Below are positions 26,749 through 36,148 of a DNA stretch of 64,000 nucleotides, piece by piece. The DNA comes from CAYLPU01 sp964385635 (lineage in GTDB: Bacteria; Chloroflexota; Anaerolineae; B4-G1), in the NCBI GenBank assembly GCA_964385635.1, contig CAYLPU010000014.1:1-64000 (forward strand). The letters are read 5' to 3'. The translations under genes and the position numbers were made by a program. Every line of letters begins with the position of its first letter. Positions within the stretch are counted from its first letter, which is position 1. Under the pieces are notes generated by a model, which had not been told where the DNA came from, did not search any database, and saw only the letters and a list, made by a program, of their open reading frames with translations.

Positions 26749-26830
26749 GAAGTCGTGGTCGGTGTGACTCAACGGCAACGGTGTGCGATAAGGGTTAGAA
26801 GTATCACTATGGCGGAGGCGGTCACGGAAG

Positions 26831-27493
26831 ATGAGTAGTGTGCAGCAGGTAAAGCCCGAACGGCGTGTGAAGCAGAAGCCGCAGCGCAAACGGTGGGATT
26901 CATTTACCGACTGGGCGCGTACCCAGACGAGGGTCCTCCTGATGCCCATCGCCCGTGTTATGGGCCGGCTGGGCATCCATCCCAATACGATCACCATCCT
27001 CGGCCTACTTCTCCAGGCCGGCGTGGGGGTGGTGTTTGGTCTGGGCTACATTACGCTAGGTGGCTGGCTGCTGCTAGTCGTTGCGCCGGTAGACGCGCTG
27101 GATGGGGCGCTGGCGCGGGCCCTCGGGAAGCAGAGCCGCTTTGGGGCGTTTCTCGACTCGACCCTGGACCGGCTTTCCGATGCCGCGCTGATCTTGGGAC
27201 TCACGGTGCACTACCTGCTCCACGGGGCACACTTTGAGGTAGTGTTGCTCCTCATCTCGCTAGTAGCTGCGATGATGGTCAGTTATATACGTGCCCGGGC
27301 TGAGGCGGAAGGCTTCCCTTGTAAGGTGGGGGTGCTGACCCGACTGGAGCGGATCGTTCTCATTGGTGCGCTGTCAGCGGTCGGATTACCCACTGTGATG
27401 TTATGGGCGCTGGCGGTGCTTTCTGTGTTCACAGTGATTCAGCGAATGTTGTACGTATATGCGGTCTCCCGACGAGAAGAGATGGACGGTTGA
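26831..27493 (+). CDS. CDP-alcohol phosphatidyltransferase family protein
   Basis: This 220-aa integral membrane enzyme transfers a phosphatidyl group from CDP-diacylglycerol to an alcohol. The catalytic pattern D-x2-D-G-x2-A-R-x8-G-x3-D-x3-D is visible in DALDGALARALGKQS and GAFLDSTLDRLSD (about 88-117). Around five membrane segments follow a basic N-terminus. Length and sequence suit a PgsA or phosphatidylinositol-phosphate synthase; the acceptor cannot be told from sequence. Confidence 0.93.
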   Translation: MSSVQQVKPERRVKQKPQRKRWDSFTDWARTQTRVLLMPIARVMGRLGIHPNTITILGLLLQAGVGVVFGLGYITLGGWLLLVVAPVDALDGALARALGKQSRFGAFLDSTLDRLSDAALILGLTVHYLLHGAHFEVVLLLISLVAAMMVSYIRARAEAEGFPCKVGVLTRLERIVLIGALSAVGLPTVMLWALAVLSVFTVIQRMLYVYAVSRREEMDG

Positions 27494-27519
27494 GTCAGAA
27501 TAGCCAGGAGACCGTTGAA

Positions 27520-27556
27520 CTGCCAGGCGGAAGCACCGCCTGGCAGTCTGTTTTTT
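27520..27556 (+). terminator. Intrinsic terminator after the phosphatidyltransferase gene
   Basis: A perfect 11-bp stem CTGCCAGGCGG/CCGCCTGGCAG with loop AAGCA is followed by TCTGTTTTTT. Confidence 0.9.
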
Positions 27557-27592
27557 GAGGGCACATTGTGTCAGATTAGTACACTATACCCA

Positions 27593-27621
27593 TTGTCAGG
27601 ATGGCCTAACGTTGGTATAAT
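27593..27621 (+). promoter_or_regulatory. Promoter of the ABC exporter-type operon
   Basis: TTGTCA (27593-27598) and TATAAT (27616-27621) with a 17-nt spacer lie about 55 nt before the ATPase start. Confidence 0.8.
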
Positions 27622-27675
27622 GGTATTGTCTCTAGTAGTGGTATCTGCTCGTAGGTGTTTTTGCTAATTGCGGCG

Positions 27676-28587
27676 ATGATTGAATTGATCGGTTTGACCA
27701 AACAATTTGGTGACTTCACCGCTGTGGAGCGGGTGACGCTCTCGGTAGCGCCGGGCGAAATCCTGGCGCTGCTGGGTCCAAACGGGGCTGGCAAGACGAC
27801 GACAGTGCGTATGCTGGCGGCGATCCTACGCCCGACAATGGGACGGGCCTTCGTGGCAGGGTACTGCGTGACCAAGCATCCGCGGGAGGTCCGACGGCGA
27901 GTCGGACTGTTGACTGAACACCCGGGACTCTATCTGCGCATGCGGGGCGGGGAATATCTGGATTTCTTTGGTCGCCTCATGGGCCTGAGCGCCGATGAGC
28001 GCAAGTGCCGGGCCAGGGAGTTGCTGGACAGTTTTGGAATGCCTGAGGCCTGGGACCGGCGTATGGGGACGTACTCGAAGGGAATGCGGCAGAAGATGGC
28101 GCTGGTGCGCGCGATGTTGCACGATCCACCAGTCTTATTGCTGGATGAGCCGACCTCGGCGATGGACCCCCATAGCGCCAAGTTAGTCCGCGATGCCGTT
28201 CTTGGTCTGCGTCACCATCAGCGGGCGATTGTGATTTGCACTCACAACCTGGCGGAGGCGGAGACGCTGGCCGATCGCATTGCCATCATCCGGCGTGGGC
28301 GGATTATCACGCTGGGAACCCCGGCGGAACTGAAGACCCATCTGCTTGGCCCGCCGCTGATGGAATTGCGCCTGACCCATCCGACCGATGGTGTTGTGAA
28401 ACTCGTCTCCGACCTGGTGCAGATCGAAGGGCAAGGAAAGACCTGGCTGCGCTATCACACCTCTAATCCCCAGGAGACCAACCCTCTCTTGCTCCAGACG
28501 TTGGCGGCACACAGGGTGGAGGTCGTGACTCTGAGCGAGGTGCCGCGCAGCCTGGAAGATGTCTACCTGCGGGTGGTGGAGGAATAA
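27676..28587 (+). CDS. ABC transporter ATP-binding protein (ABC-2/Nat type)
   Basis: This 303-aa ATPase (from ATG 27676) has Walker A GPNGAGKTT (about 36-44), signature YSKGMRQKMALVRAM, Walker B PVLLLDEPTSAMDP and an H-loop (CTHNLAEAE). The C-terminal 90 residues form the extension common in NatA-like exporters. The frame opens upstream at GTG 27655 but the ATG starts the conserved IELIGLTKQFG. It is paired with the permease 3 nt downstream. Confidence 0.94.
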   Translation: MIELIGLTKQFGDFTAVERVTLSVAPGEILALLGPNGAGKTTTVRMLAAILRPTMGRAFVAGYCVTKHPREVRRRVGLLTEHPGLYLRMRGGEYLDFFGRLMGLSADERKCRARELLDSFGMPEAWDRRMGTYSKGMRQKMALVRAMLHDPPVLLLDEPTSAMDPHSAKLVRDAVLGLRHHQRAIVICTHNLAEAETLADRIAIIRRGRIITLGTPAELKTHLLGPPLMELRLTHPTDGVVKLVSDLVQIEGQGKTWLRYHTSNPQETNPLLLQTLAAHRVEVVTLSEVPRSLEDVYLRVVEE

Positions 28588-28590
28588 GAG

Positions 28591-30096
28591 ATGGCGGCGA
28601 TACCTGGGCGCACGTGTGCGGCGACGGATGACTCCCTCCGGTTGACGCTGGCGTTAGTGGAGCGTGAAATCCGGGACACACTGCGAGATTGGCGCATTGT
28701 GGCGCCTATCGTGATCCTGACGCTGTTCTTTCCCGTGCTCATGAGTTTCGTGGCCAATATGGCACTGGGTTGGGTTGCCAAGTATGGCGCGCCGATTATC
28801 GGTGAGCGGATGCTTCCTTTCCTATTGATGATAGTGGGCTTCTTCCCCATCTCGTTCTCGCTGGTGGTCGCGCTGGAAACTTTTGTGGGAGAGAAGGAGC
28901 GCAGGAGCCTCGAACCGCTTCTGGCGACGCCCCTGACGGACACACAACTGTATTTGGGCAAGACACTGGCGGCGCTGATTCCTCCCTTATTGGCAGCCTA
29001 TATGGGTGTTGTTGTCTACGTGGTCGGATTGTATTTCATCGAGGCCTGGACGCCACCGCCGATTTTGTTGCTGCTGGTTCTCCTGCTGACGACGGCGGAG
29101 GGACTGGTGATGGTCTCCGGCGCGGTGGTCGTCTCCAGTCAGACGACGAGTGTGCGAGCGGCCAACCTGTTGGCTAGTTTTATCATCATCCCGATGGCAC
29201 TGCTGGTACAGGTTGAGGCCGTCATCATGTTCTGGGCCAACTACAGTGTCCTGTGGTGGATCATACTCTTTCTGCTGGTTGTGGACATCGTCCTGGTGCG
29301 CATGGGTATTCATATCTTCAATCGCGAGGAGTTGTTGGGGCGCGAGGTTGACGAATTGAACTTCGCCTCTCTGTGGCGCATGTTTTGTAGATACCTGCGC
29401 TGGGAGCGATGGTTCTTCGGGCTGGATTTGCAAAAGATGCCGGCCTGTTTACGCTGGTTAGGGACAGTGGGTGGCCTCTACGGGCGTGACATCCCGGCTG
29501 TTCTGCGCCAGTCGTGGCCAGCGCTCACGGTAGTTGTGATCGCGCTGATCCTTTCAGCCTATATTGGCTGCTCCTTCGCCGCTCGCTACCCCCTCCCGCC
29601 GGAGATACTGCAACTGGAGCAGGTCTCTGCCGAAACGTTCGCCGAGTTACCAGCCGTGGATTGGCTCCCAGCCTTCACGATCTGGGGCGTGTTAGGCAAC
29701 AACGTGCGGTCGCTGCTGGCGGCGGCGCTGCTGGCGGTATTCTCCTTCGGTACGCTGGCCATAGCGTTGCTGATGGCCCCCTTGGCGATCGTGTTCTTCT
29801 TCGTCGCACAGGTCGCGCGTCTGGGTTATAACCCGGCGCTGTTTTTCTCTGCATTCGTGTTGCCTCACGGTTTGCTAGAGTTGCCAGCCGCGACCATCGC
29901 AACGGCGTTGGCTGTACGTCTAGGGGCAGCCTTTATGTCACCTCCGCGTGGGATGACGGTGGGCGAGGGGTGGCTGTGGGCGTTGGCCGATTTGCTTAAG
30001 GTCTTTATCGCCCTCGTCTTGCCGCTATTGGCGTTGGCAGCCGTCATCGAGGTCCACGTGACGCCCTCTATTGTGGTGTGGGCCTTTGGAGGATAA
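28591..30096 (+). CDS. ABC-2 type permease
   Basis: This 501-aa membrane protein has an ABC-2 fold in its first half (GEKERRSLEPLLATPLTDTQLYLGKTLAAL, about 100-130) with six or so helices. The second half has four more helices after a loop near 255-310, with a region like the SpoIIM/stage II family (ATIATALAVRLGAAF) near 430. It probably exports a substrate with the preceding ATPase; substrate unknown. A fused second membrane module is my inference from length. Confidence 0.85.
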   Translation: MAAIPGRTCAATDDSLRLTLALVEREIRDTLRDWRIVAPIVILTLFFPVLMSFVANMALGWVAKYGAPIIGERMLPFLLMIVGFFPISFSLVVALETFVGEKERRSLEPLLATPLTDTQLYLGKTLAALIPPLLAAYMGVVVYVVGLYFIEAWTPPPILLLLVLLLTTAEGLVMVSGAVVVSSQTTSVRAANLLASFIIIPMALLVQVEAVIMFWANYSVLWWIILFLLVVDIVLVRMGIHIFNREELLGREVDELNFASLWRMFCRYLRWERWFFGLDLQKMPACLRWLGTVGGLYGRDIPAVLRQSWPALTVVVIALILSAYIGCSFAARYPLPPEILQLEQVSAETFAELPAVDWLPAFTIWGVLGNNVRSLLAAALLAVFSFGTLAIALLMAPLAIVFFFVAQVARLGYNPALFFSAFVLPHGLLELPAATIATALAVRLGAAFMSPPRGMTVGEGWLWALADLLKVFIALVLPLLALAAVIEVHVTPSIVVWAFGG

Positions 30097-30102
30097 AGGG
30101 CT

Positions 30103-30858
30103 GTGGCGAGAGTAGTGACTTTGGGAACTGCGGCAGCGGTGCCGGATGAGGTACATGCCAACACTTACCTGGCGGTTGAGGGTGAACAGGGTTTTTTCCT
30201 GATTGATTGTGGGGATAGCCCTCTCGTGCGAATTCAGCGCGCTGGTCTCGCGCCCGAGCGTTTGCGCGGATTGATGATCACTCACTTTCATCCCGATCAT
30301 GTTTTTGGCATACCCATACTGCTGATGAATATCTGGCTGTTGGGACGCGCCGCCCCGCTCCCTGTGTATGGCCTGCAAGACGTACTGGAGCGGTTTCAGG
30401 CTATGATGGAACTGTTCTGCTGGCGAGAATGGCCCAACCTCTTTCCTGTGATCTGTCGGACTGTGGCCAAGAAGGTGGGTGCGCTGGTGCTGGAGAACGA
30501 CGATTTTCGTATTACGGGCGCGCCGGTTGAGCACCTGATGCCTACCTTGGGTTTGCGGATAGAGAATAAGCGCAGTGGTGGAGTCGTGGCCTATTCCAGT
30601 GACACCTCACCCTGCGATGCAGTGGTAGCACTGGCGCGGGATGCTACCATCCTGATCCATGAGGCGGCGAAGAACACGCTGGGTCACTCCAGTGCTGCCC
30701 AGGCGGGAGAGATCGCTCGCCGGGCTGGTGCAGGCCGCCTGGTGCTGGTTCACTACCGGCCCGCTCCCTGGAAGTACGACCGTTGGCTCAAGGAAGCAAC
30801 CGCGGCTTTTGGTGGACCGGTGGAACTGGCCCAGGATTTCGCGGAGTATATCTTCTGA
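30103..30858 (+). CDS. Metallo-beta-lactamase-fold hydrolase (RNase Z-like)
   Basis: This 251-aa protein has the metal-binding signature HFHPDHVFG (about 65-73), a late aspartate (YSSDTSPCDAVVAL) and further histidines (HEAAKNTLGHSSAAQAG, HYRP). It begins VTLGTAAAVPDEVHANTYL like RNase Z/ElaC relatives but lacks a clear exosite arm. It may process RNA or hydrolyse a small ester. GTG start, 6 nt after the permease. Confidence 0.88.
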   Translation: MARVVTLGTAAAVPDEVHANTYLAVEGEQGFFLIDCGDSPLVRIQRAGLAPERLRGLMITHFHPDHVFGIPILLMNIWLLGRAAPLPVYGLQDVLERFQAMMELFCWREWPNLFPVICRTVAKKVGALVLENDDFRITGAPVEHLMPTLGLRIENKRSGGVVAYSSDTSPCDAVVALARDATILIHEAAKNTLGHSSAAQAGEIARRAGAGRLVLVHYRPAPWKYDRWLKEATAAFGGPVELAQDFAEYIF

Positions 30859-30892
30859 TCTTCCATCCACAGAGGAAAGGTTGGACTGTCGG

Positions 30893-32275
30893 ATGACCTG
30901 GCTGCGAGAGACTCTCGCTGCTCATCAGTTTGGGTTGGCACTTCTGCACGGGCAGGCCTTTTTCGTGCTGGGTTTCTCAATTGTCATCCTGGTTCGCCGC
31001 AGCGCACGCCTGGAGGTTGCCCGTGGCCTCGTACTTCTGGCTGCTTTCGGGTTTTGTGAGACGCTGATCGCCTGGAGCGCCGCGTGGGCCATATATTCGC
31101 CTGCTCTGGCTCCCGCGCTCGGTTTGCTGCGGCTGCTTCTGCTGGGCGCTGGTTATGCTTTTCTGTTGGCTTTCGCCTTGCAGACCCTCGTGTCGCCGGA
31201 GGGACGAGATTGGGAGCGTTGGGCCTTTGTCGGCGGGATCTTTGTTCTGTGGTTGGTCAGTTTGGTCGTCGCCCGCTTGACCGGTGTGCCATTGGAACAG
31301 GTTTGCCTCGGCGGCGAGATCGCTGCAAGATATGGGCTGGCGCTGCCTGGCGGCTTGGTGGGGGCGTGGGGACTACGTCGCCAGACGTACCGTACCATCG
31401 AACGTGAGCGGCTGCCACTGGTCAAGCCCCACCTGCGTGTTACTGGGCTTGCCCTGGGGTTCTTTGCTCTGTTCGGAGGACTGATTGGTCCCGCCGCACC
31501 TTTCTTTCCCGCCAATTGGCTCAATCAGGATGTGCTTCTGTGGGTAACGGGTGTCCCGGTCCCGCTTCTTCGTGGCCTATGTGGTATTGCTATCACTTAT
31601 GGGATCGTGCGAGCGCTGGGTGTGGTCCTGAGCGAGATGGAACTCTGGCTGGAGAGTGTGGAGCGCAGGCAAGCGCTGGCCAGCGAGCGGGAGCGTATTG
31701 GGCGTGAGTTACACGACGGCATCATCCAATCCATCTACGCTGCTGGGCTCATGCTGGAAGGAGTCCAGCACAGCATTACCGGCGATCCGAAGGTGGCACG
31801 CGCTCAACTGACGCGCGCGATTGAAAGCCTGAACCAGACGATCCGTGACATTCGTCGCTACATCTTCGACCTGCGTGGCGAGATGCCAGAGGATGACCTT
31901 GAGACAGGCCTGAGCAAGATGCTCAAGGAATTTCGCGCTAACACGCTGCTGGAGACAGAGTTCGTCGTGGAGGGTGAGGACAATCAGAGGTTTAGGGCCG
32001 AGCGCCGACAACATGTATTCCAGATCGCGCGCGAAGCGTTGACCAACGTGGCACGGCACGCACAGGCCCGGCGGGTCGAAGTGTGCTTGCGATACGGCGT
32101 TAATGCTCTGCAACTCCGTATCTCCGATGATGGCATTGGACTCTCGGCGCTGCCGAGCAACAAAGGGCAGGGCTTGCGGAACATCCGCGAGCGCACTCGT
32201 TTGCTTGATGGCATGCTGGATATTGGCATTGCGCCGAACAAGGGTATGACCCTGATCCTCACTGTGCCCTATTAG
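30893..32275 (+). CDS. NarL-type sensor histidine kinase
   Basis: This 460-aa kinase (ATG 30893) has seven predicted membrane helices over the first 250 residues, then a HisKA_3 dimerisation domain with the phospho-accepting His in RIGRELHDGIIQSIYAAG, and a HATPase (SDDGIGL, GQGLRNIRERTRLL). The in-frame extension to 30659 overlaps the previous gene and is not credible. Its partner regulator follows after 5 nt. Confidence 0.93.
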   Translation: MTWLRETLAAHQFGLALLHGQAFFVLGFSIVILVRRSARLEVARGLVLLAAFGFCETLIAWSAAWAIYSPALAPALGLLRLLLLGAGYAFLLAFALQTLVSPEGRDWERWAFVGGIFVLWLVSLVVARLTGVPLEQVCLGGEIAARYGLALPGGLVGAWGLRRQTYRTIERERLPLVKPHLRVTGLALGFFALFGGLIGPAAPFFPANWLNQDVLLWVTGVPVPLLRGLCGIAITYGIVRALGVVLSEMELWLESVERRQALASERERIGRELHDGIIQSIYAAGLMLEGVQHSITGDPKVARAQLTRAIESLNQTIRDIRRYIFDLRGEMPEDDLETGLSKMLKEFRANTLLETEFVVEGEDNQRFRAERRQHVFQIAREALTNVARHAQARRVEVCLRYGVNALQLRISDDGIGLSALPSNKGQGLRNIRERTRLLDGMLDIGIAPNKGMTLILTVPY

Positions 32276-32280
32276 CGAAT

Positions 32281-32931
32281 ATGACTCTCAGAATCATCAT
32301 CGTAGACGATCACGAGGTGGTACGGCTCGGGCTGCGCACGCTTCTTGAGCGTCATCCTGATTTCACAGTTGTGGATGAGGCTGCCACGGCCAAAGAGGCT
32401 GTGCAGAAGTCCTTGCTTCTTCGTCCCGACGTCGTGGTGATGGACATCCGACTGCTGGGGGGGAGTGGTATTGATGCCTGCCGGAAGATCGTCGGGCAGG
32501 CCCCCGAGGTCAAAGTTATCATGCTCACGTCATACGCTGAGGACGACATGTTGTTCGATGCCATCCAGGCTGGGGCATGCGGATACGTGCTCAAGCAGAT
32601 CGGCAGCGACGACCTGATCCGGGCGGTGGAGACAGTGGGGCGGGGGGAGGCGCTGTTGGATCCGGCGCTCACGCAGCGTGTCTTCGCTCGCGTGCGCGAA
32701 GCAGCGCGCAAGGAGCATGATGAGGCTTTCGCTGGCCTGACCGACCAGGAGATGCGCGTCCTGGCCCAGGTGGCCGAGGGAAAGACGAACCGGGAGATTG
32801 CCGAAGTGCTGTTTCTGGGTGAAGGGACAGTGCGTAACTACGTCAGCAGCATTCTGAGCAAACTGGACTTGGCCAATCGCGCTGAGGCTGCTGCCTACGC
32901 GGTGAAGCACGATCTGGAGGAGTTTCTCTGA
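32281..32931 (+). CDS. NarL/LuxR-type response regulator
   Basis: This 216-aa protein has a receiver domain (IIVDDHEVVRLGLR, phosphorylation Asp in VVVMDIRLLGG, conserved Lys in YVLKQIGSDDL) and a C-terminal LuxR helix-turn-helix (LTDQEMRVLAQVAEGKTNREIAEVLFLGEGTVRNYVSSIL). It is surely the partner of the kinase upstream; targets are not evident. Confidence 0.96.
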   Translation: MTLRIIIVDDHEVVRLGLRTLLERHPDFTVVDEAATAKEAVQKSLLLRPDVVVMDIRLLGGSGIDACRKIVGQAPEVKVIMLTSYAEDDMLFDAIQAGACGYVLKQIGSDDLIRAVETVGRGEALLDPALTQRVFARVREAARKEHDEAFAGLTDQEMRVLAQVAEGKTNREIAEVLFLGEGTVRNYVSSILSKLDLANRAEAAAYAVKHDLEEFL

Positions 32932-33004
32932 CTCTGGCGGCGAGAAGCCGCAGCACCTCAAGTCACGCTCGCTCATTTGACGGCTTTCCCTCTTGGCACA
33001 AGAC

Positions 33005-33035
33005 ACCGGCCCAGAGAATACCTCTGGGCCGGTTT
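33005..33035. terminator. Bidirectional terminator between convergent operons
   Basis: A perfect 12-bp stem (33005-33016 with 33022-33033; ACCGGCCCAGAG/CTCTGGGCCGGT) separates the response regulator (+) from the solute-binding gene (-). T runs are short on both sides. Confidence 0.75.
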
Positions 33036-33097
33036 GGATGCCACGCTGCGAAATCAGGCCCGCAGCCTTCGTCTGTGGATGTTATTCGGAATGGGTT

Positions 33098-34495
33098 CTA
33101 AGGCGCCGCTTCCTCCAGGTACTCGTTGCATGCCGAAACGGTGGCGTCAAGTTGTGCCTGGGCGTCCTCACCACCCAGGACAGCGGTGAGCATCTCCGAG
33201 ATGGCCGAACGGCACTCATCGTACCCGGCCACTGGCGCCTCGACGCCGGAGTCCATTGACATGAAGGTGAAGGCCTTCTCGTAGGTGGGGTGCTCGGCGA
33301 AGTAGTCGGTCAACAGGTCGGCCGCTGCCTGGCGGGTGGGGAAGTAGCCAGTGCCACTTGCCCACGTCGCCTGCTGCTCCGGCTCGCTCATCCATTTGAT
33401 GAACAGCCATGCCGCCAACTGCTGCTCGGGAGTGCTCACGAGGATGGACTGGCTTGCGCCGTAGATGTTCAGCCGTGGCTTGTCCGTGGTGTGCGGTGGC
33501 GGGTTGACGCTCCAGTTGAAGCCCGCGCCCTCGTCCACCACGCTCCCGTAGTAGGGCAGGCCGGAGATGGAACTGATGGTGAAGAGCGAGCGTCCCGCGC
33601 CGAAGTCGCTCTGGTCGCCGTACTTTTCCGTCTGCTCTACAGCACAACCATCCTCCACCATGCCCTGTAGGAAGGTCAACGCTTCCAGGCCTGCTGCATC
33701 ATTAAAGACGTAGCCGGTGCCGGTCTCGTTGATGATGTTGCCGCCCCGGCTGAAGGTGAAGGTGGCGAAGCGGGGGGCGTCAATGGAGTAGACGTAGCCG
33801 AGGCCAGGCCCCGCAACCGTGGCATCAGAGAAGGGCTGCTCGACGGCGGCGCAGGCCATCTCACTGAATTCTTCCCAGGTCTCGGGCGGGCCGTCGTAGC
33901 CCAACTCGGCCAGCCAGTCCTCGTTGTAGTACATCACTTCCATAGACTTGTAGGGAGGCCAGCCGTAGCGAGCCTCGAACTGCGGCAGAATGTCGGCGGC
34001 CAGCGCGATGGGGAAGAAGTCGCCCAGTTCCGCCTCCGTGTACCCCCACTTCTCGCTTTCCACGTAGGGGTCCAGCGCGGCCAACACGCCCTGCACAGCG
34101 TAGGTGGCTGCCTGGTTCTGGTAGGCCACCGCCATCTCGGGGAGTTGAGCATCCCCGGCCGGGATGGCCGTGATGATGTTCTTATACAGGTCGTTGTAAC
34201 CGCCCTGGGATGCTCCCTGGATCGTGATGCCCCACTCATTGGTGCGGTTAAATTCGTCAATCATGCTCAGCATGAGCTCCTCGCGGGAGCTTGTGTGCTG
34301 GTACCAGTACTCAACTACCTGGCCGCTGGGGTCCAGGTTCTCTATCTCGCCGTAGATCTCCACGTCGTAGGGTAGGGACTTCATCGGCTCCCTGGTCGGC
34401 GTGGGCGTGCAAGAGACGACCGACGTGATGATGAGTATCGGAATGATCAGCAGCGCCAGCAATCTGAGAAGCACCTTTCTTGTGCCCGTTGTCAT
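33098..34495 (-). CDS. ABC transporter substrate-binding lipoprotein 2
   Basis: This 465-aa family-1-type extracellular binding protein has an N-terminal signal ending in a lipobox (TSVVSC) and the typical YWYQHTSSREELMLSMIDEFN opening of sugar binders. GQ-rich and KWMSEPEQQATWASGTGYFPTR near the C-terminus is the family hallmark. It resembles the neighbouring binder (34608-35984) throughout, so the two are tandem paralogues. GAGGAGG directly abuts the chosen ATG, so the true start may be slightly internal. Confidence 0.92.
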   Translation of the reverse strand: MTTGTRKVLLRLLALLIIPILIITSVVSCTPTPTREPMKSLPYDVEIYGEIENLDPSGQVVEYWYQHTSSREELMLSMIDEFNRTNEWGITIQGASQGGYNDLYKNIITAIPAGDAQLPEMAVAYQNQAATYAVQGVLAALDPYVESEKWGYTEAELGDFFPIALAADILPQFEARYGWPPYKSMEVMYYNEDWLAELGYDGPPETWEEFSEMACAAVEQPFSDATVAGPGLGYVYSIDAPRFATFTFSRGGNIINETGTGYVFNDAAGLEALTFLQGMVEDGCAVEQTEKYGDQSDFGAGRSLFTISSISGLPYYGSVVDEGAGFNWSVNPPPHTTDKPRLNIYGASQSILVSTPEQQLAAWLFIKWMSEPEQQATWASGTGYFPTRQAAADLLTDYFAEHPTYEKAFTFMSMDSGVEAPVAGYDECRSAISEMLTAVLGGEDAQAQLDATVSACNEYLEEAAP

Positions 34496-34607
34496 CCTCC
34501 TCGTGCTATGTGTCACCACAACGTGGATGAGTGAAGCAGCGGGGCGCAAGTTGCCCAACTCGCACCCCGCTGTGTTTCAGGTGAGATCAAGCCTCATCAG
34601 GAGGCTA

Positions 34608-35984
34608 CTACTCCATCAATTCGGCCTGAAGCTCGTTGGCCTCCTCGGTCAGGGCGGTCAAGGTTTCCTCGACGTCCGCGCCCTGCATGATCTCGTTAAA
34701 GGCCTGCTCAGCGGCATCACGCACGGCCTGGTACGAGATGAGCTGCGGCTCGTACGTGCCGTAGGGCAGCAAGGCCAGGGCTCGACCCCACTGCGGATTC
34801 TCATTGACGTAGTCGGTCAAGAGATCCGCCGTACTGGCGCGGGTCGGGAAGTAGCCGCTGATCTTGTCCCACTCCGCCTGCATTTCGGGCGAGGTGAGCC
34901 ACTTGATAACGATCCAGGCAGCCAGTTGGGTTGGAGGCGTGGTGGCGGGGATCATGATGTCACCACCGTAGATGTTCTGCACGGGGTCGGGGGTCGTGTG
35001 CGGGACGGCCGTGACGCCCCATTCGTCCTCGCTACCGATGTCCGCCATATCGCTGGCATAGAAGGGAATTCCTGAGCTCGATCCCATCGTAAAGATGGCG
35101 CGGCGGGCGGCGAGCTCGGGGTTCGGGTACCCTTCGGTGAAGAAGTAGGCACAGCCGTCGTCGTGCATTTCTTTGAGGAAAGCCATAGCGTCAATGGTCG
35201 CCTGTCCGTTGTAATTGTAGCCAGTGCGATCCTCGCTCGAAACGTCGCCGCCAAAGGCGAAGGTCCAGGCCGCCACGGCCGAAGCGTCGTCGCGCAGGAT
35301 GAAGCCGCCGGTACCGTCGGCGTTGGCTGCAGCGCCCGCGCACGCCATCTCCCTGAACTCCTCAGGCGTGGTGGGCGGGCCGTCGAAACCAAGTTCTTCC
35401 AACCAGGTCTGGTTGTAGAACAACATCTCCATCGAACGGTTGGGCGGGAACCCCAGGCGCTGGTTGTCGAAGGCCGGGTGGACGCCTTGCTCGATGAAAG
35501 CCGCGTAGAAATCCGCCTTCTCCTCGGCGGTCAGGCCCCATTTCGGATCATCTATGTAAAGGTTCATGTCCGCCAGCCCGTCGGCCAGCGCGTAGAAGGC
35601 CTGGTCGTTCTGGTAGCCCACCGTTAGCCCGGGCAACTCGCCCGTGGCGATGCCAGCATTCATCTTGTCGCGGATATCGTTGTAACTGCCCTGATTCAGG
35701 GGGACGAGGGTGATGCCGCACTCGTTGGTCGCATTAAATTCTTCGGCCATCTCGTCCAACCATTCCTCACGATGTCGACTGTGTTGGTGCCACCAGATCA
35801 CCACTCGGTGGCGCGGGTCAACGCCGGCCAGGGGGCCTTCGGTAGCCGGTGCGCACGGTTCCGGCGCCCCGGGCGGCACCTCAGGCGGTGCCTCAGTGGG
35901 CGCTGGCGTCGGCTGGCAAGAAGCGACCAGCGGCAGTGCCAGAGCCAGGATAACCAACAACGCAAACAGTTTATGCACTTTCAT
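34608..35984 (-). CDS. ABC transporter substrate-binding lipoprotein 1
   Basis: This 458-aa protein has a signal peptide with lipobox LVASC (Cys 23), a Pro/Glu-rich linker, then a family-1 solute-binding fold (IWWHQHSRHREEWLDEMAEEF; KWLTSPEMQAEWDKISGYFPTR). It probably binds an oligosaccharide or polyol phosphate. AGGAGGAGAAAGG precedes the ATG. It lies between the permeases and its paralogue. Confidence 0.94.
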   Translation of the reverse strand: MKVHKLFALLVILALALPLVASCQPTPAPTEAPPEVPPGAPEPCAPATEGPLAGVDPRHRVVIWWHQHSRHREEWLDEMAEEFNATNECGITLVPLNQGSYNDIRDKMNAGIATGELPGLTVGYQNDQAFYALADGLADMNLYIDDPKWGLTAEEKADFYAAFIEQGVHPAFDNQRLGFPPNRSMEMLFYNQTWLEELGFDGPPTTPEEFREMACAGAAANADGTGGFILRDDASAVAAWTFAFGGDVSSEDRTGYNYNGQATIDAMAFLKEMHDDGCAYFFTEGYPNPELAARRAIFTMGSSSGIPFYASDMADIGSEDEWGVTAVPHTTPDPVQNIYGGDIMIPATTPPTQLAAWIVIKWLTSPEMQAEWDKISGYFPTRASTADLLTDYVNENPQWGRALALLPYGTYEPQLISYQAVRDAAEQAFNEIMQGADVEETLTALTEEANELQAELME

Positions 35985-36073
35985 TGTCCTTTCTCCTCCT
36001 GATTGAATGTTTGGAAAGTAGTGTGGGTCAGACGGTTCACTGTGGGATAGTCGTAAGGTATCGCTTCTCGCGT

Positions 36074-36086
36074 ATCACCTCCTTTC
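36074..36086 (-). other. Full-length Shine-Dalgarno match without a start codon
   Basis: In the 164-nt gap between the MalG-like permease and binder 1, the minus strand reads GAAAGGAGGTGAT, complementary to the whole 16S rRNA 3' tail. No ATG, GTG or TTG lies 5-12 nt downstream; a GTG inside it opens only a 13-codon frame. It may be a ribosome standby or stability site. Confidence 0.4.
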
Positions 36087-36148
36087 GCTTACATGGTTAT
36101 GAGAGACATCTGCTTCGAGGGGTACGTTGGCTTGATGATTGCCTCTGT

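Noticed and set aside
30659..30892. N-terminal extension of the sensor kinase
   Set aside because: It overlaps the MBL-fold gene in another frame and has no conserved sequence; the membrane domain starts at 30893.
36071..36086. TATCACCTCCTTTC on the plus strand as a 16S rRNA 3' end
   Set aside because: Only about 13 nt match; no 16S sequence precedes it. It is the complement of a strong Shine-Dalgarno sequence.
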